From the NCBI GenBank assembly GCA_024653825.1, contig JANLHF010000023.1:1-32335 (forward strand): a DNA stretch of 32,335 nucleotides, read 5' to 3'. Positions 24,225 through 31,762 of the stretch are shown here, piece by piece. The notes beneath the pieces were generated by a model. The model was not told the DNA's origin and did not search any database. It saw only the letters and a list, made by a program, of their open reading frames with translations. Position 1 is the first letter of the stretch. The number at the start of each line of letters is the position of its first letter. The DNA is from Patescibacteria group bacterium (GTDB lineage: Bacteria; Patescibacteriota; Minisyncoccia; Phycocordibacterales; Phycocordibacteraceae). A program made the position numbers and the translations under genes.

Positions 24225-25322
24225 TTAGTCCTTTTTATGAGCCGCGACATTCAAAATGAGACCACACATAATCAGGATCGCCATCAGTGCCGTACCGCCG
24301 CGCGAGACGAATGGTAATGGCAGACCGGTGAGCGGAATAATACCAAGCATTGCACCCATATTGATAAAGGCCTGCAGAATAATAATGGTCGAGAAACCGA
24401 GTGCGATGAGCCCGCCGAACAGGTCGCGCGAGTTCCCCGAGATGACGATACCGCGCGCTGCAAGCGCTACGAAGAGGAACAGGAGAATGATCGTGCCGAG
24501 AAAACCGGTTTCTTCAGCGAAAACGGCGAAGATTGAATCGCCATCTGGCTCCGGCAGGTAATTAAATTTTTCTACACTTTGACCGAACCCTCTCCCGAGG
24601 AGTCCCCCGCTCCCGATGGCGATGAGCGATTGTTGGATTTGGTATCCACTGCTGAGAGAATTGGCTGAGGGATCAATAAATGTCTTTATTCGTTCGAGGG
24701 CATACGGTCGGACCAAAATAATCGTCGTGAGTGTAAGAATGGCGACGAACAGCAACACGCCAAAATCACGCCACGGCGCTCCGGCTGCGAAATACATTAC
24801 CGATCCGGTTATAACTAAAAGCATCGTGGTCGACGTATTCGGCTGAGCGAGAAGTAGTGCTGCAGGCAGCGCGAGAATGATGATGAACGGAACGAGCCCT
24901 TGCGTAAAACTCGCGAGTTGGCGGGCGCGCGGGGCGAGCCACCATGCAAGTACAAGAACAAGCCCTATCTTTAAAAATTCTGCTGGCTGTACGGTCGTGA
25001 AGCCGATATCTATCCAACGCGTTGCGCCATTAGCATGCAGTCCGATGCCGGGCACGAAGACAAGCGCCGTGAAGAGGAGGGTGAGGACATACGCATAGGG
25101 AGTGAGGCGTTTCAGCTGTGTAAGCGGAATAGCCCGAGCAAGAAGTAGGGCTAAGAATCCAAGTCCGATACCCAGTCCGGCCTGCAGAAGTATGTCTTTC
25201 GACACAGAACTGCTTTCTCGGGCGAGCATACCGAGCGTCGCAGAAGAAAAGATGGCGAGACCAGCGAACACGATTCCGAGTACGAGCAAAAAGAAAATGC
25301 GATCGCCAGAAATAAACTTCAT
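24225..25322 (-). CDS. FtsW/RodA/SpoVE family (SEDS) protein
   Basis: LLGRGFGQSVEKFNYLPEPDGDSIFAVFAEETGFLG; PLTGLPLPFVSRGGTALM; multiple TM segments. Confidence 0.93.
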   Translation of the reverse strand: MKFISGDRIFFLLVLGIVFAGLAIFSSATLGMLARESSSVSKDILLQAGLGIGLGFLALLLARAIPLTQLKRLTPYAYVLTLLFTALVFVPGIGLHANGATRWIDIGFTTVQPAEFLKIGLVLVLAWWLAPRARQLASFTQGLVPFIIILALPAALLLAQPNTSTTMLLVITGSVMYFAAGAPWRDFGVLLFVAILTLTTIILVRPYALERIKTFIDPSANSLSSGYQIQQSLIAIGSGGLLGRGFGQSVEKFNYLPEPDGDSIFAVFAEETGFLGTIILLFLFVALAARGIVISGNSRDLFGGLIALGFSTIIILQAFINMGAMLGIIPLTGLPLPFVSRGGTALMAILIMCGLILNVAAHKKD

Positions 25323-25325
25323 AGA

Positions 25326-26402
25326 TTACTTAAGCAGAGCCACGGTCATACCGACAATCGCACAGATAATTGAGATGATCCAATAGCGCATAGTCACTTT
25401 ATACGACGGCCAACCGATAGCTTCGAAGTGATGATGGAGCGGTGCGATACGAAATATCTTTTTCCCTCGGAATTTTTTTGAAGCAACTTGGACGATGTTG
25501 GATAAGACCGTGACGACGAGCGGAAACGCGATGAGTGGCAGAGCGGCGACGCCGTACCCATTCCCGGGCGTATCGGTCATAAAAGCGATAACAGCAAGCG
25601 CCATGGTGAGTCCCATGGTCCCGGTCTCGGTCATCCAAAAACGCGCCGGCGGAATATTGAACCAAAGAAACGCGAGTATCGCACCGGTTAAGGTTGCGGA
25701 GAAAGCCGCGAGGTTAATTTGGTTTTGGAAATAGGCGATGCCTGCATAGGCCATGAAGGCAGTGCTGAAGACGCCTCCCGCGAGACCGTCGATACCATCA
25801 ATAACTCCGCCTGCATACAGGCCGAGCGTTATGAGGACAAAGAGGGGGACAATAAGAGCGCCGAGTGCGAAGGTTCCGTCGCCTGGGATGCCGATAGCGT
25901 CGATGCCGAGCTTCGCGTAGAACCACCAACCAATGAACGAGGAGACGAGTGTAACGAAGAGAAGGCGCGTACGCAGTCGCACTCCCCTTTCGCCAGAGGG
26001 ATGGATGTCGAGAAGATCATTCACGAATCCCATCAATGCACCGGCAAGAAGAGCAAAAAGCGGTATCCACGTCTGGCTACGACTGAGGAAATCAAGTTTT
26101 TCAAAAAATGGAATAGGGACACTCCGCGCGAGGATCCATGCGCCAATAGTGACTACGCTTGCGCTGACCCAGATAAGAATGCCACCCATGCGAGGTGTCG
26201 AGGTCTCGGTTCCGGTATGCACCGTTGCACGGAGCCGTTCAAACTCGACTGCCGGCGTACCATCAAGCGCGGTCTTTGATGACACCTTCTTCCATACGCG
26301 ATATTTGTATAAGTAATGAGTAAGAAGCGGCGCAAGAAGAATGCCGACCATGAATGAAGCGGTCGCCGGGATAAATACTTTTATGATGTTTGAGGTAATC
26401 AT
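25326..26402 (-). CDS. mraY: MraY-like phospho-N-acetylmuramoyl-pentapeptide transferase
   Basis: STPRMGGILIW; GFVNDLLDI; GVIDGIDGLAGG; FRGKKIFRIAPLHHHFEAIGWPSYKVTMRYWIIS; about 10 TM segments. Confidence 0.88.
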   Translation of the reverse strand: MITSNIIKVFIPATASFMVGILLAPLLTHYLYKYRVWKKVSSKTALDGTPAVEFERLRATVHTGTETSTPRMGGILIWVSASVVTIGAWILARSVPIPFFEKLDFLSRSQTWIPLFALLAGALMGFVNDLLDIHPSGERGVRLRTRLLFVTLVSSFIGWWFYAKLGIDAIGIPGDGTFALGALIVPLFVLITLGLYAGGVIDGIDGLAGGVFSTAFMAYAGIAYFQNQINLAAFSATLTGAILAFLWFNIPPARFWMTETGTMGLTMALAVIAFMTDTPGNGYGVAALPLIAFPLVVTVLSNIVQVASKKFRGKKIFRIAPLHHHFEAIGWPSYKVTMRYWIISIICAIVGMTVALLK

Positions 26403-26404
26403 AC

Positions 26405-27352
26405 TTAAAGAGAGCCGACGTTTGCAAAATGTGCAAACGTCGCAGCGACCAGCGCCGTGCCGTCAATGAAGCGAGCCTTCTGTGACGAACCGAGGACTAC
26501 CACGGCAATCGGATGTCGAATACCGACATCGAACACGAGTGCAAGATTCCCGCCGGCAAGGTCGGTGTAGCCGGTCTTTGAGAGTAAGAGGCGCGAAATT
26601 GTCCCCACCATCGGGTCGGTGTTCTGAACGGAGAACGAAGTACCTCCCGCAGATGTTGCTTGTGCCGAGTGCTGAGTAGTGGCCGCGGCGATACCCGGGG
26701 CTTGTGCTACGAGTGCTCCGGCGAGAATCGCGAGATCGTGAGCCGAACCGTAGCCACCAGAGACGGAAGAACTCACATCGAGACCGTTGCCGTTGACCGC
26801 GTAGGTCTGCGAGAGGCCGAGAGAGGCCGCAGCTCCCGCGAGCATGTCGCGCTGAGGAAGATTCTTCCGCGCGGCAGTCGCAATCGCGATCGCAGCGGCG
26901 CCGTCGTTGAGCGAAGCTGTGAGGGTCAGGCGTGCAAGATCGGAAAGAGTAAAGACTTGGTTGGCTGAAAATGCTCGAGGGCCTTCAACGCGTAGGGCTT
27001 CGGGCGGAATCGTTATTGGTGCGGTAAATGAAAGTTCGCGGAGCGCCGCATAGACCGTAAGCAGCTTCGTGAGCGAGGCGAGTGGCAATTGCGCGTCTGC
27101 GTTTTGTGCATAGAGCGTCTTACCGGTTACGAGATCATAGACAACGGCCGCTTTCGCCTCGAGAGAGACGGTGGCAAATGCATTCGGAATAACCGGTGCC
27201 GCGACCGTTATCACAGGGGCAGCAGGTTTCTTTGATGCAAATGGTATGAAAAGGAAGAAAGCAAGAAGACACGAAGCAAGCACAAGCGTTATGCCTGCTT
27301 CGCGCATAGAGCGCGTGTGTTGAGCAAGTTTTTGGAGTTCGGAGGAGTCCAT
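26405..27352 (-). CDS. D-alanyl-D-alanine carboxypeptidase, S11 family
   Basis: SxxK as LASLTKLLTVY, SxN as TASLNDGAAA, KTG as LSKTGYTDLAGGN; N-terminal TM. Confidence 0.88.
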   Translation of the reverse strand: MDSSELQKLAQHTRSMREAGITLVLASCLLAFFLFIPFASKKPAAPVITVAAPVIPNAFATVSLEAKAAVVYDLVTGKTLYAQNADAQLPLASLTKLLTVYAALRELSFTAPITIPPEALRVEGPRAFSANQVFTLSDLARLTLTASLNDGAAAIAIATAARKNLPQRDMLAGAAASLGLSQTYAVNGNGLDVSSSVSGGYGSAHDLAILAGALVAQAPGIAAATTQHSAQATSAGGTSFSVQNTDPMVGTISRLLLSKTGYTDLAGGNLALVFDVGIRHPIAVVVLGSSQKARFIDGTALVAATFAHFANVGSL

Positions 27353-27356
27353 AGGG

Positions 27357-27902
27357 TTATGGGAGCGCGGTTACTTCTTCTTTTAATATCTCTGCGGCGG
27401 CAACGCGCAATTCTTCTGCGCGCGGGAGGGCTTCAACGTTCGCTACGCCAAGATGAGCGAGCGCTTCGGTCGTAAGCGAGTAGCGGATACGACGCTTGTC
27501 GTGCTCGTCTTCTTTCCCCTCGATGAGCCCGCGCATAAGAAGTGTGCGGAGCGATGCCGAAGAATTAACCCCGCGCACCCAATCGATCTCGCCACGCGTT
27601 GTTCCGGTGCCGTAGGCGATTGTCGCGAGTGTTTCGAGGCTCGCCTTCCCAAGGTCGCGAGAGAGCTCGCTCTCGTGTAGTTTCTTCACGATATCGCTCG
27701 CCTCGGGAACGGTGCGCAATTCCACCTCGGTAGCAGTCTCAACGATCATAATCCCACTCCCTTTGAGCGAGTCCGTGAGCGCCTTGAGCACCAGTTTCAA
27801 TTCGGCGTCTTTGACCTCCAGAAGCTTGGCGAGTTGCTTCTTCTCCAAGGGTTCCCCGGAGGCAAAAAGAAGCGCATGGGCTGCGGCAGGAGGCGTAAGC
27901 AT
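27357..27902 (-). CDS. scpB: Segregation and condensation protein B
   Basis: AHALLFASGEPLEKKQLAKLLEV...ETLATIAYGTGTTRGEIDWVRGVNSSASLRTLLMRGLIE. ATG at 27902 preferred over the TTG at 27938. Confidence 0.9.
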   Translation of the reverse strand: MLTPPAAAHALLFASGEPLEKKQLAKLLEVKDAELKLVLKALTDSLKGSGIMIVETATEVELRTVPEASDIVKKLHESELSRDLGKASLETLATIAYGTGTTRGEIDWVRGVNSSASLRTLLMRGLIEGKEDEHDKRRIRYSLTTEALAHLGVANVEALPRAEELRVAAAEILKEEVTALP

Positions 27903-27954
27903 CCTCCTCAGTATAAAGGTCTCTTCCCTCTCCAGCAACGTCCTCTCTTGGGGA
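27887..27954 (-). repeat. Promoter/start duplication copy B (scpB)
   Basis: TTGCTG-N17-TATACT-N7-ATGCTTACGCCTCCTG; paired with copy A at 29192-29259. Confidence 0.65.
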
Positions 27955-27965
27955 TGTGAGAGTCC

Positions 27966-29207
27966 TTATGGTAATACAAATGTCACTTCGCGAATCATTG
28001 GGCTATCTGAAACCCCGTTATTATTATTCCTATAAACAGACGCGGTGAGTGTTCGTGTTTGCTCGTTAAATGAGACCTCATAGTCATCAGCTAATCCAAT
28101 TCGCTTGACATAAGATTCCTCGCTTTCATCACGACTTCGGACTCCATTAACGTCAGTGAAGCTATGGGTAAATTCTGAATTTGGAATTAGTGTAATAGTA
28201 CTGTCTCCTGCCTTGTAGTAGCAAACGCCACCGTCAGAAACCGAAATAATATAATTCTTTGTTTCCAGATAACCAGCCCACATATCCAAATTACAATAAT
28301 TATTGTTCTCAACACTTTTCCATGTGCCCCGCTCAATTAACTGAAACGCAAGACCCGGTTTTTCTCCAGCGCAGCCAACAAGTATGTTCTCCGCATCATA
28401 ATATTTAAGTTTGCATCTGTCGGATTGAAGCTGTGTGTCATATTTTTTAGCCAGATAGGTATTATATTCATCAACCAGTTTTTTTTGCTCAGTGGATAGA
28501 TTTTCATATTGAGCGGCACTTCCAAGCAAAATGTTTCCAGCAATTTTATCTTGCGGAGTTACAGATGTCTGTGCTGTTGTCGTCGTTTGGGTAGTGGATT
28601 TGATCGATTGCAATATCGCATCAAAAGTCGCCATAGTTGATGGCAACGTGTTTCCTGCGGCGTCGGTCAGAAGAGTTCGTACAACTATAGTTTGCCCTGA
28701 ATTGATAAGATATCCGGTTAAAGTTTGTTCTTTATAGGTTTGTGCTGTTGACTGTCCTGCAGTAATAACTCGTGCGTAGCTAACACCGTGCGCATTTTGC
28801 AAATTCTTGCACTCCACCTCTCGAACGTTTATCGGGCAAGTAGCTGAAGCGGTTCCCGTTTGGAGAGGAGAGAAAGCGAAAGTGATAATGTTGGCATCGC
28901 CGCTTGTTGGAATCAAACTCAAGCCGCCGCTTGTCTTAGCAACTGTCCATGTCGCAGGGTGTTCAAATTCAAATCCATATTGTGTATTTGTATACGTTTT
29001 TAAATCCGAAATCTGAGTTGTTGTGATTCCTTGAGTTGAAGGAGATTCATCCGCGGGTTGGTTGCCCTTTTGCACATACGCATACACACCAGCGCCGATA
29101 AGAAGAACTACTATGAGTATGATAATTAACGGCGTTGCAAACCTCATTTGTGGATTCTTCGTAGGAAGAACGGCGTCACTCGTATCAATATCAGGGGGCG
29201 TAAGCAT
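27966..29207 (-). CDS. TM-anchored protein with PsbP-like N-terminal module and unknown C-terminal domain
   Basis: TM FATPLIIILIVVLLIGAGVYAY; YTNTQYGFEFEHPATWTVAKTSGGLSLIP; C-terminal Cys-containing domain not recognised. Confidence 0.75.
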   Translation of the reverse strand: MLTPPDIDTSDAVLPTKNPQMRFATPLIIILIVVLLIGAGVYAYVQKGNQPADESPSTQGITTTQISDLKTYTNTQYGFEFEHPATWTVAKTSGGLSLIPTSGDANIITFAFSPLQTGTASATCPINVREVECKNLQNAHGVSYARVITAGQSTAQTYKEQTLTGYLINSGQTIVVRTLLTDAAGNTLPSTMATFDAILQSIKSTTQTTTTAQTSVTPQDKIAGNILLGSAAQYENLSTEQKKLVDEYNTYLAKKYDTQLQSDRCKLKYYDAENILVGCAGEKPGLAFQLIERGTWKSVENNNYCNLDMWAGYLETKNYIISVSDGGVCYYKAGDSTITLIPNSEFTHSFTDVNGVRSRDESEESYVKRIGLADDYEVSFNEQTRTLTASVYRNNNNGVSDSPMIREVTFVLP

Positions 29208-29259
29208 TGAGTCTATTGTAGCCGTCTCTCCTCTCTAGGGCAACGCCTCTATTTGGGGA
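29192..29259 (-). repeat. Promoter/start duplication copy A (413-aa gene)
   Basis: TTGCCC-N17-TACAAT-N7-ATGCTTACGCCCCCTG; same length and spacing as copy B. Confidence 0.65.
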
Positions 29260-29264
29260 AATGG

Positions 29265-29645
29265 CTAGTGTATGAAATTGCGATTGCGACGGAGATAGGC
29301 AAACCAGCCGGAGATGTTCGTAAACAGAAAGAGAATCAGAACGGCAATAGTGACGATCAAAAGATCATCATGATGAAGTGGATACAGAAGGAATAGGTAT
29401 GAAGTGAGGATAAAAGCTACCACAGGTAAGATAATGTCGAGCAGACTATTTTGGGTTGTTTCTTTTATGTCAACAAATTTTTCATATATCTCCCAGAGCA
29501 TTGCGAGTATGATAGTGAAAGCGAGAATGGTAAGGAATGGTATCCCCGTAAGCGGTGACAGAGCAGCCATAAGAATGCCGAAGAGAAAGTGCGGGATAGA
29601 CCAGAGATCAAACGCCCTCCCCTTCCGCCACCAGTCTCTAGCCAT
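29265..29645 (-). CDS. Small 4-TM membrane protein, possibly YjdF/DUF2238- or VanZ-like
   Basis: MARDWWRKGRAFDLWSIPHFLFGILMAALSP...AMLWEIYEKFVDIKETTQNSLLDIILPVVAF. ATG at 29645 overlaps the scpA 3' end. Confidence 0.65.
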   Translation of the reverse strand: MARDWWRKGRAFDLWSIPHFLFGILMAALSPLTGIPFLTILAFTIILAMLWEIYEKFVDIKETTQNSLLDIILPVVAFILTSYLFLLYPLHHDDLLIVTIAVLILFLFTNISGWFAYLRRNRNFIH

Positions 29646-30360
29646 ATCGTGGAGTGGAGGCAGAGGCCGTGTGGCTGATGCGAATGTCGCCATAAGTATC
29701 GTATTGTTCGGCGGCGACCGCACCCTGCTTCACGAGCTCGAGAAGAGCGAGGAATGAGACAATGATCTCCACTTTCTCCTTCGTCCCGCCGTGGAAGTCT
29801 TTGAAGGAGAGAGTCATCGCGCTCTGCACTCGCTTGGCGAGTTGGTCCATCATCTCTTCAATAGTAACGAGTGGCTTTACTCGCGCTTCGGGCAATTCTT
29901 CCACCACTTCGCGTGCGGTGAGCACGCGCGCCATCGCTTCGGCGAGCGCCGCGGCCGAGAGGTCGCGCGAGGGAGAGAAGACGACTCCGGGGAGCCGTTC
30001 CCCCGCCGGCAGCATCATCTTTTTTCCGAAAATGCGCACAAGTTCGCGCGAGGCCTCGCGCACTTTTTCATAGGCCTCGAGCCGGCGCTTCAGGTCATCG
30101 ACGTCCGCATTCTCGTCCTCGGTAAGCGCAAGATCGGGGATAAGTGACTTGGATTTTATGAGGAGAAGCGTTGCGGCAATCTGGATGAAATTCGCGGTTT
30201 CTTCTACCGGGAACGCTGTCTGCGCGCGGACGTGCTGGATGTAATCCTCGGTGATGTGCGCGAGCGCGAGTTCGTTAACCAAAAGTTTCCGTGCCTCAAT
30301 AAGGTCTAAGAGCACTTCAAACGGCCCTTCGTATGCATCGGTTTTTATATTGAATGGCAT
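29638..30360 (-). CDS. scpA: Segregation and condensation protein A
   Basis: YEGPFEVLLDLIEARKLLVNELALAHITEDYI...FIQIAATLLLIKSKSLIPD; VSFLALLELVKQG. Confidence 0.93.
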   Translation of the reverse strand: MPFNIKTDAYEGPFEVLLDLIEARKLLVNELALAHITEDYIQHVRAQTAFPVEETANFIQIAATLLLIKSKSLIPDLALTEDENADVDDLKRRLEAYEKVREASRELVRIFGKKMMLPAGERLPGVVFSPSRDLSAAALAEAMARVLTAREVVEELPEARVKPLVTIEEMMDQLAKRVQSAMTLSFKDFHGGTKEKVEIIVSFLALLELVKQGAVAAEQYDTYGDIRISHTASASTPRYG

Positions 30361-30363
30361 CGA

Positions 30364-31752
30364 TTATTTTTTATCGATTTTGAGTCCTAACTCCTTAAGC
30401 TGTTTGTCGGTCAATGACTTCGGTGCGTTCATCACCGCGGTCTGTCCGCCGCGCGTCATCGGGAAGGCCTGCACTTCGCGGAGCATCGTCTCGTCGGTGA
30501 GGTTCATGACGTTGCGTTCAATGCCGAGCCCGATGCCGCCGTGCGGAGGCGTGCCGTACTTGAAGGCTTGGAGCATATGTCCGATTTTTTCTTCAAGATC
30601 TTCGCCGGTGAAGCCCATTACTTTATAGGTTGCCTCAAGAATCTCCGGCTTATGCGCGCGGATGGATCCCCCGCCCGACTCATAGCCGTTGCAGACGAGG
30701 TCGTACTGCGTCGTGAGGATATCGCCGATATTCTCACCCCTCATCAGCCAGTCAATATGTTCGGGAATCGGCATCGAAAACGGATTGTGCGTGAAGGTCC
30801 ACCCTCCCCCATCGGTCTTTTCAAAAAATGGGAAATTCACCACCCAGGCGTAGGCGAGGATGCCCTTTTCTTTATCTTCTTCGGTGCGCATATCAAATTT
30901 GTCCGAACCATATTTTTCCATTGCATCTTTATAGGAAATGCGCGGGAAGGGCTTCTGTTTAATAGTGTGACCCATCGCCTCCACTGCCGTCGTTATCATC
31001 TCCTCGATGGTCGCCATTACATCCTCCATTTCCACGAAGGACATCTCGACGTCGATTTGCGAGTGTTCAAATCCACGGTCGGCGCGCAGGTCCTCATCGC
31101 GGATACAACGTGCGATCTGGAAGTAGCGTTCGAACCCTGCCGTCATCAGAAGTTGCTTGTACTGCTGGGGAGACTGCGGAAGTGCATAAAACTTACCTGG
31201 GTTGAGACGCGAGGGCACGACGAAGTCGCGCGAACCTTCAGGAGTCGATTCGGTAAGAAGCGGCGTCTCTATCTCGGTAAAGTCGTGCTTAAAGAGATAT
31301 TCGCGACAGTGCTGAATGAATTCGCTTCGTGTTTTTATATTCTTCTGCATTCGCTTCGAGCGCAGGTCGAGATAGCGATACTTCGCGCGGACGCCTTCGT
31401 CGATGCCGGCTGTGTCGCCGGAAATATCAAATGGCATCGCGTCTGACGGATTCAAAATTTCAATCGCCTTAACCTCGAGCTCAATGTCGCCGTTCTGGCG
31501 GTCGGCCTGAGCATTCTTTTCTGGACGTTTATTGACGACGCCCTCTACGCGGACAACGTATTCATTACGGATATCCTTAGCCGCCTCCATCGCTGGGCTC
31601 GAGGGAAGGACGACGCCCTGCACCAGCCCCGAGCGGTCGCGGAAGTCAAAGAAGACCATTTTCCCTTGGTCTCTTCGCACATCCACCCAACCCGAAATCG
31701 AGACCGTCTCTCCCACTTTCTCCCTCAACTCCCTAATAAGTGTCCGTTCCAT
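30364..31752 (-). CDS. aspS: Aspartyl-tRNA synthetase (bacterial-type core, GAD insertion apparently absent)
   Basis: ERTLIRELREKVGETVSISGWVDVRRDQGKMVFFDFRDRSGLVQ; LPQSPQQYKQLLM; FDMRTEEDKEKG; GGGSIRAHKPEI; GIGLGIERNVM. Confidence 0.93.
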   Translation of the reverse strand: MERTLIRELREKVGETVSISGWVDVRRDQGKMVFFDFRDRSGLVQGVVLPSSPAMEAAKDIRNEYVVRVEGVVNKRPEKNAQADRQNGDIELEVKAIEILNPSDAMPFDISGDTAGIDEGVRAKYRYLDLRSKRMQKNIKTRSEFIQHCREYLFKHDFTEIETPLLTESTPEGSRDFVVPSRLNPGKFYALPQSPQQYKQLLMTAGFERYFQIARCIRDEDLRADRGFEHSQIDVEMSFVEMEDVMATIEEMITTAVEAMGHTIKQKPFPRISYKDAMEKYGSDKFDMRTEEDKEKGILAYAWVVNFPFFEKTDGGGWTFTHNPFSMPIPEHIDWLMRGENIGDILTTQYDLVCNGYESGGGSIRAHKPEILEATYKVMGFTGEDLEEKIGHMLQAFKYGTPPHGGIGLGIERNVMNLTDETMLREVQAFPMTRGGQTAVMNAPKSLTDKQLKELGLKIDKK

Positions 31753-31762
31753 AGAATTTAAA

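Noticed and set aside
25719-26279. Plus-strand 186-aa ORF
   Set aside because: Antisense to mraY; highly charged shadow of a membrane-protein gene.
30541-31446. Plus-strand 301-aa ORF
   Set aside because: Antisense to aspS, which has clear catalytic motifs; no recognisable protein features in the antisense frame.
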